Assembly (NCBI RefSeq): GCF_002900975.1
Contig: NZ_PJON01000005.1
Span: 124,001 to 188,000 of the forward strand
Length of the DNA: 64,000 bases
Reading direction: 5' to 3'
Origin: Tabrizicola aquatica
GTDB lineage: Bacteria > Pseudomonadota > Alphaproteobacteria > Rhodobacterales > Rhodobacteraceae
The position numbers were made by a program, and so were the translations under genes. Shown here in pieces: positions 8,522 through 17,031 of the stretch; the first letter of the stretch is position 1, and each line of letters opens with the position of its first letter. Below the pieces are notes generated by a model. That model was not told where the DNA came from and made no database searches. It was given only the letters and a program-made list of their open reading frames with translations.

Positions 8522-9301
8522 ATGGTCCAGCTCACCCTGCCCAAGAACTCGAAGATCCGTACCGGCAAGACCTGGCCGAAGCCGGAGGGCGCCAAGAACG
8601 TGCGCAAGTTCCAGATCTATCGCTGGAGCCCGGATGACGGGGAAAACCCGCGCGTCGACACCTATTTCGTCGACATGGACAGCTGCGGCCCGATGGTCCT
8701 GGACGCGCTGATCAAGATCAAGAACGAGATCGACCCGACGCTGACCTTCCGCCGTTCGTGCCGGGAAGGCATCTGCGGCTCCTGCGCGATGAATATCGAC
8801 GGGATCAACACGCTGGCCTGCATCTACGGGCTGGACGAGGTGAAGGGCGATGTCCGCATCTATCCCTTGCCGCATATGGAAGTGATCAAGGACCTGATCC
8901 CGGACCTGACGCATTTCTATGCCCAGCACGCCAGCATCATGCCTTGGCTGGAGACCAAGACCAACCGCCCGGCCAAGGAATGGCGGCAGTCGATCGACGA
9001 CCGCAAGAAGCTGGACGGGCTTTACGAATGCGTGATGTGCGCGTCGTGTTCGACCTCTTGCCCGTCGTACTGGTGGAACTCGGACCGCTACCTGGGGCCG
9101 GCGGCGCTGTTGCATGCCTATCGCTGGATCATCGACAGCCGGGACGAGGCGACGGGCGAGCGGCTGGACCAGCTTGAGGATCCGTTCAAGCTGTACCGCT
9201 GCCACACGATCATGAACTGCGCCAAGACCTGCCCGAAAGGGCTGAACCCGGCCAAGGCGATTGCCGAGATCAAGAAGATGATGGTCGAGCGGGTTGTCTG
9301 A
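8522..9301 (+). CDS. sdhB: Succinate dehydrogenase iron-sulfur subunit
   Basis: 259 residues. The N-terminal ferredoxin domain has [15 protein letters not shown] plus a downstream Cys in NTLAC for the [2Fe-2S] centre. The C-terminal domain has [12 protein letters not shown] and [17 protein letters not shown] for the [4Fe-4S] and [3Fe-4S] centres. It passes electrons from SdhA flavin to quinone at SdhCD. It is separated from sdhA by three small genes, unlike the common sdhCDAB order, yet spacing keeps it in the same operon. Confidence 0.98.
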   Translation: MVQLTLPKNSKIRTGKTWPKPEGAKNVRKFQIYRWSPDDGENPRVDTYFVDMDSCGPMVLDALIKIKNEIDPTLTFRRSCREGICGSCAMNIDGINTLACIYGLDEVKGDVRIYPLPHMEVIKDLIPDLTHFYAQHASIMPWLETKTNRPAKEWRQSIDDRKKLDGLYECVMCASCSTSCPSYWWNSDRYLGPAALLHAYRWIIDSRDEATGERLDQLEDPFKLYRCHTIMNCAKTCPKGLNPAKAIAEIKKMMVERVV

Positions 9302-9584
9302 GCCGACCCCGCTTCCAGATTATCGCAGCGGTGCCGAGTTTGCCGTGTTGATGCGCCGGCTTGAGATGCAACTGCATGCCAAGAACCGGATCTGGCTTGG
9401 CGAGGATCTGTATGCCTGGCAGGTGGCCAGGCTGCTTGGGGCGATTGGCGAGGATTTTGCCGAAGCCCTCGCCGATGCGAAGGTGCATCGGGACTTCGGA
9501 AATGGCTATGAAGCGGGCCAGTTGGACGACATGGCGCAGGTCGATGTGCTTCTGGCACGGCTGAGGGCGCGGCTGGTTCGCTAA
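9294..9584 (+). CDS. Small conserved hypothetical protein after sdhB
   Basis: 96 residues from a TTG that overlaps the last eight bases of sdhB ([13 protein letters not shown]). An internal GTG or ATG near 9342-9348 is an alternative start. The protein is helical and soluble, with [27 protein letters not shown] hydrophobic spacing; the central [16 protein letters not shown] looks amphipathic. No known domain. The overlap with sdhB suggests it is the last gene of the operon, before the long hairpin at 9653. Confidence 0.65.
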   Translation: MSEPTPLPDYRSGAEFAVLMRRLEMQLHAKNRIWLGEDLYAWQVARLLGAIGEDFAEALADAKVHRDFGNGYEAGQLDDMAQVDVLLARLRARLVR

Positions 9585-9652
9585 GGGCGAGCCGCCTGGG
9601 CCGGTCGTTCCCAGCGGCTGTCGGCGTGGGCCGTCGGTATCCACCGGGGCGG

Positions 9653-9719
9653 CTCGTCGAGCACTTCGTGCACTCCTCGCGGGGTCGTTCTCCGAGGAGT
9701 GCACGAAGTGCTCGACGAG
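9653..9719. repeat. 27-bp-arm palindrome (dispersed family, copy A)
   Basis: A perfect inverted repeat with 27-base arms (9653-9679 and 9693-9719) and a 13-base spacer, followed by GGATTGCGG. Arms contain CTCGTCGAGCACTTCGTGC. Degenerate relatives lie after the dioxygenase gene (29306-29440) and after metK (45775-45848). It sits at the end of the sdh operon and could terminate transcription or be a REP-like element. Confidence 0.8.
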
Positions 9720-9758
9720 GGATTGCGGTGACGGCGGTTTCAAGCAAGCCTGCGGAGC

Positions 9759-10625
9759 ATGAAACCGGCCCATCCCGAACACCCCGCCCCCGTCGATGCC
9801 GCCACCCGCAAGGCGGTGCCCCCCGTGATCTGCTATCCGGTCGAGGGGCTGCCGCGCCCCGACCTGGCCGCCTATCGCGCCGCCCGCGAGGGGTGGAGCC
9901 TGGAGGCCGAGGTGCTGGTGCCCCCGCGCGAGGCGCGCACGTTCGAGGTTCCGGCCGGCTGGTTCTTCCGCATCCGTTCCGTCGAGGGGCCGCAGGTCGG
10001 CGACCTGAACCTGTTTGCGGCCGGCAACCTGGGCGAGCGGTTCTTTTCCGGCAAGACCCGGGCCTTGCATGGCACGCATCTGTCGACGGGTGACCGGATG
10101 TGGTCCTGCCTGCCCTACCTGCGGCCGATGGCGACGATCACGGACGACACGCTGGACTGGTACGGTTTCGATGCCTTTGGCGGTTCTGTCCACGACGTGA
10201 TCGGCACGCGCTGCGATCCCTATACCCATGCGCTCTTGTCAGGGGGCGACCAGTATCACCATTGCTGCCATTCCAACCTGACCCGCGCCGTCGCTGCGCA
10301 GTCCGGCCTGCCGCTGCACGCGGCCGAGTTGCACGTGCATGACGTGCTGAACGTCTTCATGTGCACGGGGTTCACCCGCGACACCGGGCAGTATTTCATG
10401 AAGGCCAGCCCGGTCCGGCCCGGGGATTACCTGGAGTTCATGGCCGAGATCGACCTCTTGGGCGCGCTTTCAGCCTGTCCGGGCGGGGATTGTTCGGCCG
10501 AACATTCCTCAGACGTCTCGGCCTGCCATCCGCTGCTGGTTCAGGTGTTCCGGCCCAAAGCGCCGCCCTTCGGCTGGCGTCCGGCCGGGACGAACGCCTA
10601 TGACCGGAGCCACGGTCAGGAATAG
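9759..10625 (+). CDS. DUF1989 / urea carboxylase-associated family protein
   Basis: 288 residues of the DUF1989 family: EVLVPPREARTFEVPAGWFFRI, then VGDLNLF, TGDRMWSCLPYLRPMATI and a Cys/His-rich HHCCHSN segment (likely metal-binding). GFTRDTGQYFMKASPV and GDYLEFMAEIDLL complete the fold. Members are found beside urea amidolyase genes and act in nitrogen metabolism in a poorly defined way, but no urea carboxylase gene is adjacent here. Its 3' end overlaps the convergent aldo/keto reductase gene by 10 bases. Confidence 0.8.
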   Translation: MKPAHPEHPAPVDAATRKAVPPVICYPVEGLPRPDLAAYRAAREGWSLEAEVLVPPREARTFEVPAGWFFRIRSVEGPQVGDLNLFAAGNLGERFFSGKTRALHGTHLSTGDRMWSCLPYLRPMATITDDTLDWYGFDAFGGSVHDVIGTRCDPYTHALLSGGDQYHHCCHSNLTRAVAAQSGLPLHAAELHVHDVLNVFMCTGFTRDTGQYFMKASPVRPGDYLEFMAEIDLLGALSACPGGDCSAEHSSDVSACHPLLVQVFRPKAPPFGWRPAGTNAYDRSHGQE

Positions 10626-11599
10626 CGTTCAACCGTCGCGGCCTGGTGGTCGTCGTAGCGGTCGCCCCAGGCCCAGCCGGGCGGTAGCAGGCGGTCGATC
10701 TCGGCGCGGTCGTCGTCCGTCAGGTCGATCTCGGGCGCGGTGATCCAGGCGCGCAGGTGGTCGGCCGTGCGGGTGCCGGGGATCGGGATCAGGTGCGCCG
10801 CGCGGTCAAGAACCCAGGCGAGTGCGAGGGCCGCGGGGGTGAGGCCGCGCCCTTGGGCAAAGGCGTGGAACGCGGCCAGCCGGGCGCGGTTCGTGGGCCA
10901 GTTCTCGGGATAAAAGCGCGGGATGCGGGTGCGGAACTCGCCCGGGGCGAAGGTTGCGGGATCGGCCATCGGCGTGCCGAACGCCCCGCGCGCCAGGGGC
11001 GAGAAGGGGACGAAGGCCACGCCCAGGCGGGCGCAAAGCTGGATCAGGCCCAGTTCGGGCTGGCGGGTCCAGAGTGAATATTCGCTTTGTACCGCCATGA
11101 CCGGGTGGACGGCGTGGCAGCGTTCCACGGTGTAGGGACCGACCTCGGACAGGCCATAGCCCAGGATTTTGCCCTCTTCGTGCAGGCGTTGCATGGTGCC
11201 GGCCAGATCCTCGGCCGGAATTTGCGGATCGTGGCGGTGGGCGTAGAAGAGGGTGACATGGTCCACCCCCAGCCGCCGCAGCGAGCCTTCCAACTCGGCC
11301 CGCATATGCTCGGGCCGGTTGTCGATGCGGCGGGCGGGATCATCGGTGAAGGCGGCCTTGGTGGCGATGTGCGGGCGGTGGCCACGGGTGCGAAGCCAGG
11401 TGCCGATCACGGTTTCGCTGACGCCCTTGCCGTAGCCGTTGGCGGTGTCGAGGAAGGTGATCCCGGCGTCCCAGGCGGCGTCCAGCGCGCGAAGGCTTTC
11501 CGCTTCGGTCGTCGGGCCGAAGATCCCGCCGAAGGACAGGCAGCCGAACCCGAGGGCCGAGACTTGGGGGCCGTTCCGACCGAGTTGCCGCTGTTTCAT
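10616..11599 (-). CDS. Aldo/keto reductase
   Basis: 327 residues with the (beta/alpha)8 AKR fold. KQRQLGRNGPQVSALGFG leads in, and GITFLDTANGYG carries the catalytic Asp and Tyr. The HVTLFYAHRHDPQ segment carries the His, and PIPGTRTADHL near the C-terminus binds NADPH. It resembles the general stress/YakC-type reductases for small aldehydes and ketones; the substrate is unknown. The ATG at 11599 follows a GGAGACGG-type site. It converges with the DUF1989 gene with a 10-base overlap. Confidence 0.88.
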   Translation of the reverse strand: MKQRQLGRNGPQVSALGFGCLSFGGIFGPTTEAESLRALDAAWDAGITFLDTANGYGKGVSETVIGTWLRTRGHRPHIATKAAFTDDPARRIDNRPEHMRAELEGSLRRLGVDHVTLFYAHRHDPQIPAEDLAGTMQRLHEEGKILGYGLSEVGPYTVERCHAVHPVMAVQSEYSLWTRQPELGLIQLCARLGVAFVPFSPLARGAFGTPMADPATFAPGEFRTRIPRFYPENWPTNRARLAAFHAFAQGRGLTPAALALAWVLDRAAHLIPIPGTRTADHLRAWITAPEIDLTDDDRAEIDRLLPPGWAWGDRYDDHQAATVERYS

Positions 11600-11648
11600 C
11601 GCCGTCTCCTGCCGTTTGGCGGCAGAAGACGGGACGGCGCGGGGATGG

Positions 11649-12968
11649 TCAAGCGGTCACATAGTGCAGACCCTGGAAGCGGGCGCGCAGCGCCTTGGTC
11701 CGGGGGGCGACGGTTTCGGGGGCGTTGGAGCGGAGGCCCTCGGCGATCAGGGCGGCCAGTGCGGGGGCGTCGGCGGGGGTGACGCCGCGGCGGACAAGCT
11801 CGGGCGTGCCGATGCGCAGGCCATTCATGTCGCCTTGGACCTCGGGTATGGGCAGGCCGATGCCGCAGGCCAGGAAGCCGGCCTTGCGCAGGGTCTTGGA
11901 GGCGGCCTGGCCCCCGCCGAACGCGGCGGCCTCGATGGCGAACTGGTGCGAGGTGGTGGCGCCACGCTCGGCGGCAAAGACGGGAAGGCCGAGTTTGCCA
12001 AGTTCCCCGGCAAGGGCGCGGGCGAGGTCGATCATGGCTTTGGCATAAGCCGCCCCATGGTCGCGCCAGTCGAGGAGGGTGTAGGCCAAGGCGGCGGATT
12101 TCGCGGCGTCGAAGTTGGCGGTCAGGCCGGGGAAGGCGATGGCGTCCAGCCGTTCGGCGATGGCGGCGTCGTTGGTAACGATCAGCCCGCCAGCGGGGCC
12201 ACCCAGGGATTTGTAGGTCGACATCGTCATCAGATGCGCGCCCTCGGTCAGCGGGTTGGCCCAGGTGCCGCCCGCAATGATGCCGCATTGGTGAGCGGCG
12301 TCGAAGAGGACCTTTGCCCCGACCTGATCGGCAATCTTGCGGACCTCGGCCACCGGATGCGGGAAAAGGTTCAGACTGCCGCCGACGGTGATGATCTTCG
12401 GTCGGACGGCGTGAGCAAGGTCGTGAAGGGCCGCCAGATCAAGGGTATAGCCGTCGGCGTCGATGGGGGCGGCGTGGGTGGTCAGGCCGTAAAGCCCCGC
12501 GCAACCGGCGCTGTGGTGGGTGACGTGGCCGCCGATGGTGCCGGGCGGCGCGATGATGCTGTCGCCGGGGTTCGCCAGCGCCATGAAGCTGTAAAGGTTG
12601 GCCAAAGCACCCGAGCCGACGCGGATTTCGGCGTATTTCGCGTGGAACACCTCGGCGGCGAGTTCGGCGGCGATGACCTCGATCTCTTCGATGGCCTCCA
12701 GCCCCATCTCGTACTTGTCGCCGGGATAGCCAAGCGAAGGGCGAGACCCGATGCCCGAGGCCAGAGTCGCCTCGGCCCTTGGGTTCATCACGTTGGTCGC
12801 GGGGTTGAGGTTGAAGCAGTCCTGGTCGTGGATTTCGCGGTTCTTGGCGATGAGGGCGTCAAGGCGGGCGGCGACCTGGGCGGAGGGCTGCCCGGCGTCG
12901 GTGGCGAGGCGCTGGATGTAGGTCTCGCAGGCGGCGGGAACCCAGGGGCGGGGGGCGAGGTGAGGCAT
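11649..12968 (-). CDS. Serine hydroxymethyltransferase-fold PLP enzyme (atypical)
   Basis: 439 residues, fold type I. Landmarks are GSRPSLGYPGDKYEMG (SHMT-like), RVGSGALANLYSF, the PLP-binding DAAHQCG (Asp223, His226) and the Schiff-base lysine Lys253 in MSTYKSLGGPAGG. Housekeeping GlyA has TTHKTLRGPRGG instead, so this is a divergent member. 2-Methylserine hydroxymethyltransferase or a threonine-aldolase-like activity is possible. AAGGAG precedes the ATG at 12968; an upstream in-frame ATG lacks such a site. It is divergent from the LysR gene, which may control it. Confidence 0.75.
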   Translation of the reverse strand: MPHLAPRPWVPAACETYIQRLATDAGQPSAQVAARLDALIAKNREIHDQDCFNLNPATNVMNPRAEATLASGIGSRPSLGYPGDKYEMGLEAIEEIEVIAAELAAEVFHAKYAEIRVGSGALANLYSFMALANPGDSIIAPPGTIGGHVTHHSAGCAGLYGLTTHAAPIDADGYTLDLAALHDLAHAVRPKIITVGGSLNLFPHPVAEVRKIADQVGAKVLFDAAHQCGIIAGGTWANPLTEGAHLMTMSTYKSLGGPAGGLIVTNDAAIAERLDAIAFPGLTANFDAAKSAALAYTLLDWRDHGAAYAKAMIDLARALAGELGKLGLPVFAAERGATTSHQFAIEAAAFGGGQAASKTLRKAGFLACGIGLPIPEVQGDMNGLRIGTPELVRRGVTPADAPALAALIAEGLRSNAPETVAPRTKALRARFQGLHYVTA

Positions 12969-13055
12969 GGGGGACTCCTTTTGCCTGACGATATTTGGCG
13001 GCAGACTTGCGGACAAATCAGTTCTGCGAAAAGCTAGGGTCAGGAAAACTTAGCC

Positions 13056-13928
13056 ATGCCTGTCGCCCCACCGCCCCTGACCCGGTTGCCGCTGAACGCG
13101 CTGCGTGCCTTCGAGGCGGCGGCGCGGACGGGGGCGTTCACGCTGGCTGCGGCGGAGTTGGGGGTAACTCCGGGCGCGGTGACGGCGCATGTGAAGGCGC
13201 TGGAGGAACGGCTGGGCGCGGCCTTGTTCGAGCGGCAGGCGCGGGGGGTGCGGCTGACGGCGCTGGGGCTGGCGGCGGTGGAGGAGTTGACGGGGGCCTT
13301 CGATGCGCTGGCGGGCGCCGAGGCTCGCTTAAGGGCGCTGGCCCTGCCGCGCGAGGTGCATATCGCCACGCTGCCGGCGATTGCGCAGTTGTGGCTGTCG
13401 CCGCGCCTGCCCGCGCTGCGGGCGGCGGCCCCGGAGATTTCGGTGTCGATCACCGCGCTGGAGGCCCCGCCGAACCTGAAGCGCAGCCTGCATGACCTGA
13501 GCCTGTTCCCGGCCGAAAGCGGTGGGCGGCTGGTGGCAGAGGATGAGATTTTTCCCGTGTGTTCCCCGGCCCTTGCGGCGCGATTGGAGCGGGTAGAGGA
13601 CCTGGGGTCGGTGCCTTGCCTGTCGGACACGGCCTGGGATCGGGACTGGGAGGTCTGGCTGGCCGCCGTCGGGGCCAAGGTGGCAGTGCGGGGGCCGGCA
13701 TTTTCGCTTTACGCGCTGGCGGTGGAAGAGGCGGTGAACGGGGCAGGCGTGCTGATGGGCCACGGGCCGCTGGTCGCGGGGCATCTGGCGCGGGGGGTGC
13801 TGGTGGCACCGTTTGCCCAGCGGGTGCCGATCGGGCAGGGCCTGCGGCTGTGGTCGGCGCGGCCGATGCCCAAGGGGTCAGCGGCCGCGCGGGTGGCGGA
13901 ATTCCTGGCCTATGGCTGGCCGACGTAG
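13056..13928 (+). CDS. LysR-family transcriptional regulator, GcvA-like
   Basis: 290 residues. The N-terminal winged helix-turn-helix (about 8-68) has RLPLNALRAFEAAARTG, AAAELGVTPGAVTAHVKALE and GAALFERQARGVRLT, matching the GcvA/DsdC-like subgroup. The C-terminal effector domain (90-290) contains the EVHIATLPAIAQLWLSPRL strand typical of GcvA-type proteins. It is transcribed away from the SHMT-like gene across an 87-base gap, the classic LysR arrangement, so that gene is its most likely target. Its 3' end overlaps the next gene by 19 bases. Confidence 0.9.
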   Translation: MPVAPPPLTRLPLNALRAFEAAARTGAFTLAAAELGVTPGAVTAHVKALEERLGAALFERQARGVRLTALGLAAVEELTGAFDALAGAEARLRALALPREVHIATLPAIAQLWLSPRLPALRAAAPEISVSITALEAPPNLKRSLHDLSLFPAESGGRLVAEDEIFPVCSPALAARLERVEDLGSVPCLSDTAWDRDWEVWLAAVGAKVAVRGPAFSLYALAVEEAVNGAGVLMGHGPLVAGHLARGVLVAPFAQRVPIGQGLRLWSARPMPKGSAAARVAEFLAYGWPT

Positions 13929-14845
13929 ATCACGATCTTGCCGGTGGCGCGGCCGGTCTCGCTGGCCTCTTGCGCTTTTGCCGCCGCATCCAACCCGTAT
14001 TCCGCGCCGATCAATGGGCGGACCTGGCCGGCGTCTACCATCGCGGCCAGTTCCGTCAGGATCGCGGCGTTGGGGTCGATGAAGACGAAACCGGCGCGCT
14101 TCCCCTCGGCCTTGGCGCGGTCCTCGGACGGGCGGTCGGTGATGGACACCAGCATTCCGCCGGGTTTCAGGACCGACCAGGACTTTTCCTGCACCTCGCC
14201 GCCGACCGTGTCGAACACCACGTCCATGTCGCGGGCGACGGTGGAGAAGTCCTGGGCGCGGTAGTCGATCACCTCATCCGCCCCAAGGGACTTCACAAGG
14301 CCGGCCTTGCTGGCTGAGGCGGTGGCAGAGACATGGGCGCCTTTGGCCTTGGCCAACTGGATGGCGATTGATCCGACGCCCCCGGCGCCGGCGTGGATCA
14401 GGACGCGCTGGCCTGCGGTCAGGTTTGCCGTGGTGAAGAGCGACTCCCACGCGGTGATGGAGACGAGGGGAAGGCTGGCGGCCTCGACATGGCTGATCGT
14501 GGCGGGTTTGAAGGCGATCTCGCTTTCGCGAACGGCGATGTATTCGGCATAGGCGCCATTGCGGCGGATGTCGGGGCGGGAATAGACCGCGTCGCCGGGT
14601 TTGAACCTGGTCACGGCGGGGCCGGTCTTTTCGACCACGCCCGAGACATCCCAGCCCATGATCAGCGGCATGTCGTAGGGGATGAAGGACCGGAGATAGC
14701 CCTTGCGGATCTTCCAGTCGACCGGGTTGACCGAGGTGGCGACGACGCGGATCAGCACGTCGTCGTCGTTCAGGGCGGGCAGGGGCGCGTCCTCGATGCG
14801 GATTTCAGTGGCGTCGCCATAGGCGTGGATGCGGGCGGCTTTCAT
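13910..14845 (-). CDS. NADP-dependent zinc-free MDR oxidoreductase (quinone oxidoreductase-like)
   Basis: 311 residues of the medium-chain dehydrogenase family. The GroES-like domain has VLIRVVATSVNPVDWKIR and GWDVSGVVE; the Rossmann domain has LIHAGAGGVGSIAIQLAKA. The zinc-ligand cysteines of alcohol dehydrogenases are absent, which places it with quinone/enone reductases. The physiological substrate is not clear. It is convergent with, and overlaps, the LysR gene over 19 bases. Confidence 0.88.
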   Translation of the reverse strand: MKAARIHAYGDATEIRIEDAPLPALNDDDVLIRVVATSVNPVDWKIRKGYLRSFIPYDMPLIMGWDVSGVVEKTGPAVTRFKPGDAVYSRPDIRRNGAYAEYIAVRESEIAFKPATISHVEAASLPLVSITAWESLFTTANLTAGQRVLIHAGAGGVGSIAIQLAKAKGAHVSATASASKAGLVKSLGADEVIDYRAQDFSTVARDMDVVFDTVGGEVQEKSWSVLKPGGMLVSITDRPSEDRAKAEGKRAGFVFIDPNAAILTELAAMVDAGQVRPLIGAEYGLDAAAKAQEASETGRATGKIVIYVGQP

Positions 14846-14923
14846 CTTTGGTCCAATCGGTTCTGGTCACGGGGGACCTAAGCCCGCCCGCGTAGGGACG
14901 CCAGCCGCGTCACGGAAGGGTGA

Positions 14924-15628
14924 TCAGGTGAAGGCGGCCTGAAGTGCGATCTCGATCATCGCGCCGAAGCTGCGTTCGCGCTGGTCCGAGGGCAGCGCCT
15001 CGCCCGTGGTGATGTGGTCCGAGACGGTCAGGACCGCCAGCGCCCGCGCGCCGTGGCGGGCGGCGACCATGTAAAGCTCGGCCGCTTCCATCTCGACCCC
15101 AAGGCAGCCATGGCGGAGGAGTTGTTCCGAGAGGTCCGGGCGTTCGTCATAGAAGGTGTCTGACGAATAGATGCCGCCGACGTGGACCGGGGTGCCTTTG
15201 GCGGTGGCAGCGGCATGGGCCTTGGACAGCAGGCCGAAGTCGGCGCAGGGGGCGAAGTTCAACTCCTTGAAGATCGACCGCGAGGGCGAGCCGAGGGTAG
15301 AGCAGGTCTGCGCCAGGATCACGTCGCGCACCTTGACATGGGTCGGCAGGGCGCCGGCCGACCCGACGCGGATCAGGGTCCGGGCGCCATAGTCGCGGAT
15401 CAGCTCGTTGGCATAGATCGAGAGCGACGGCATCCCCATGCCCGAGCCCTGGATGGTGACGCGATGGCCGTTCCAGGTGCCGGTATAGCCCAGCATCCCG
15501 CGCACCTCGGTCACCAGGACGGCGTCCTGCAGGAAGGTCTGCGCGGCCCAGCGGGCGCGGTAGGGGTCGCCGGGCATCAGCACGGTTTCGGCGAGCTCGC
15601 CCGGTTTGGCGCCAATGTGGACGGTCAT
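14924..15628 (-). CDS. deoD: Purine-nucleoside phosphorylase, DeoD type
   Basis: 234 residues, the usual length of hexameric DeoD. It carries [10 protein letters not shown] (phosphate loop), [16 protein letters not shown] (family signature), [12 protein letters not shown], and [12 protein letters not shown] with the conserved Glu for ribose binding. DHITTGE supplies the catalytic Asp. It cleaves purine (deoxy)nucleosides with phosphate to give the base and ribose 1-phosphate. It stands alone, downstream of DUF6455 on the same strand with a 66-base gap. Confidence 0.95.
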   Translation of the reverse strand: MTVHIGAKPGELAETVLMPGDPYRARWAAQTFLQDAVLVTEVRGMLGYTGTWNGHRVTIQGSGMGMPSLSIYANELIRDYGARTLIRVGSAGALPTHVKVRDVILAQTCSTLGSPSRSIFKELNFAPCADFGLLSKAHAAATAKGTPVHVGGIYSSDTFYDERPDLSEQLLRHGCLGVEMEAAELYMVAARHGARALAVLTVSDHITTGEALPSDQRERSFGAMIEIALQAAFT

Positions 15629-15694
15629 GGTCTCTCTCTCCCCCTGTGCGTCGGCGCCATTAAGGCTGGCGGGCGGGGCGAGGGCAAGGGGCCG

Positions 15695-16051
15695 TCAGTG
15701 CGGGTGAAGCGCCAGATCGGCAAAGCTGCGGCGGTTGCCGCAGAAGCCGCAGTCGGCCGGCTGCGGGTGGTCGCTGTCCAGAACCGTCGAGCAGGCCTTG
15801 CGGTCGGCGCACTGGCCGCAGGTGGTCAGAAGGTCGATCCACTGGGCATGGTCGCGCTTCAGGTCGGCCTCGGGAACCCCGAAGATTGCGCCCATGGCGG
15901 TGACCCGCTCGGTGATGTCGGCGGGCATGTGCAGGAACTGCATGACCTGATCGCGGCTGAGACCCAGGTCCGACAGGTCGCGGTCGGACAGGGCGTTGAC
16001 CTCTTTCACCTCGCTCAGGCGGTGAAGCAGCGTACGGATGCGGTTGAACAT
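15695..16051 (-). CDS. DUF6455 family protein with zinc-finger-like cysteines
   Basis: 118 residues. The N-terminus (NRIRTLLHRLSEVKEVNALSD) and RDLSDLGLSRDQV resemble the DUF1127 motif seen in small alphaproteobacterial proteins. The C-terminus has CGQCADRKAC and DCGFCGNRRSF, a four-to-five cysteine cluster likely to bind metal. Such proteins are common in Rhodobacterales and uncharacterised; DUF1127 relatives affect RNA turnover and stress responses. Cytosolic, no signal peptide. Confidence 0.78.
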   Translation of the reverse strand: MFNRIRTLLHRLSEVKEVNALSDRDLSDLGLSRDQVMQFLHMPADITERVTAMGAIFGVPEADLKRDHAQWIDLLTTCGQCADRKACSTVLDSDHPQPADCGFCGNRRSFADLALHPH

Positions 16052-16130
16052 GGACGGACCCCTTGGCCGGTGGATTGGCCAAGGAATAGCGCAGGTCTGC
16101 CCCGGGGGGATTGACCTGCGTCAAACCGGG

Positions 16131-16568
16131 TCAGTCGACCATGACCAACGACCGGGTGCCAAGGTCCCAGGTCGCGCGGAAGATCCCGGCACTGGGCTTG
16201 TTGATCAACTCACCGGCGATCGTGACCTGCAGAAGTTGCCGGTCGTCGTCGGGGACCAGTTCCCAATCGAGAACGATCATGCCGTGCCGGTCGACGCCGA
16301 CGAACAGGGTCAACTCGCAGCCGATGCCTTCGCCGCAATAAAGGTTCGGCGCGGTCGAGCAGGACAGCTTGCTGCCGTCCAGCATATAGGCCGGCTCCTC
16401 GGGCCCGAAGAAATACACCGGGACAATCGCGTCGTCGCCGACTGCCAGGGTGCCGCCCTGCGCCTGGCAGATCTGGGCATTATAGTCGATCAGCGGCTGG
16501 ACCACAGCGGGGTCCTGGGCCGCGGCGGGGTTGGCAAGAAGCGCCAACAGCAGGGCGTGGCGGGTCAT
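16131..16568 (-). CDS. Small secreted Cys-containing protein, second of a pair
   Basis: 145 residues with a signal peptide (RHALLLALLANPAAAQD). The mature part has SCSTAPNLYCGEGIGC, with cysteines spaced like the SVSSDTYCQAAGC stretch of the gene directly upstream, so the two may be distant paralogs. It ends with the ATWDLGTRSLVMVD strand. Start ATG 16568 overlaps the preceding stop by four bases (ATGA). Periplasmic; function unknown. Confidence 0.7.
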   Translation of the reverse strand: MTRHALLLALLANPAAAQDPAVVQPLIDYNAQICQAQGGTLAVGDDAIVPVYFFGPEEPAYMLDGSKLSCSTAPNLYCGEGIGCELTLFVGVDRHGMIVLDWELVPDDDRQLLQVTIAGELINKPSAGIFRATWDLGTRSLVMVD

Positions 16569-16960
16569 TGCAATCTCCATTCGATGCCGTTCCACAGGAA
16601 GCGGTCGGTTTCGCCCACCCAGTTCGGAGCGGTGAGGTAGGTCGTGCCGTCCACCGTCTGGGTGTCCCAGGCGCGAACCAGCAGCAAGCCGCGGGTGCCG
16701 TCGATGACAGTGTCAACGTAGCAGCCGGCAGCCTGGCAATAGGTGTCAGAGCTGACGGAGCACTGGAATTCGCCACTGTCGACCACCCAGTCCAGCGTGC
16801 CGTCGCCGTTCAGGTCGCGCCGGGTTACCGCCCTGGGCTCGGCGGTGAAGGTGCCACGGCACATCCGCTGCGCCTCGGCGACGATTTCTGCCACCTCGGG
16901 CGGCCAGTCCTGCGCAAGGGCCGGGGTGGAAAGAAGGCTGAGGCAGAGAGCAGTGCGCAT
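16565..16960 (-). CDS. Small secreted Cys-containing protein, first of a pair
   Basis: 131 residues with a signal peptide (RTALCLSLLSTPALAQD). It includes RDLNGDGTLDWVVD, an EF-hand/FG-GAP-like Asp/Gly loop that could bind calcium. CSVSSDTYCQAAGC is followed by aromatic strands (APNWVGETDRFLWNG). It lies directly upstream of and overlaps the next gene, which has a similar cysteine pattern. Likely a periplasmic pair of unknown role. Confidence 0.7.
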   Translation of the reverse strand: MRTALCLSLLSTPALAQDWPPEVAEIVAEAQRMCRGTFTAEPRAVTRRDLNGDGTLDWVVDSGEFQCSVSSDTYCQAAGCYVDTVIDGTRGLLLVRAWDTQTVDGTTYLTAPNWVGETDRFLWNGIEWRLQ

Positions 16961-17031
16961 GGGTGGCCTGTTCCAAGACGGATCAGCCCCCTGTTAGGCG
17001 GCGGCAGACAGGTCGGAAAGGCGGGAAAACC

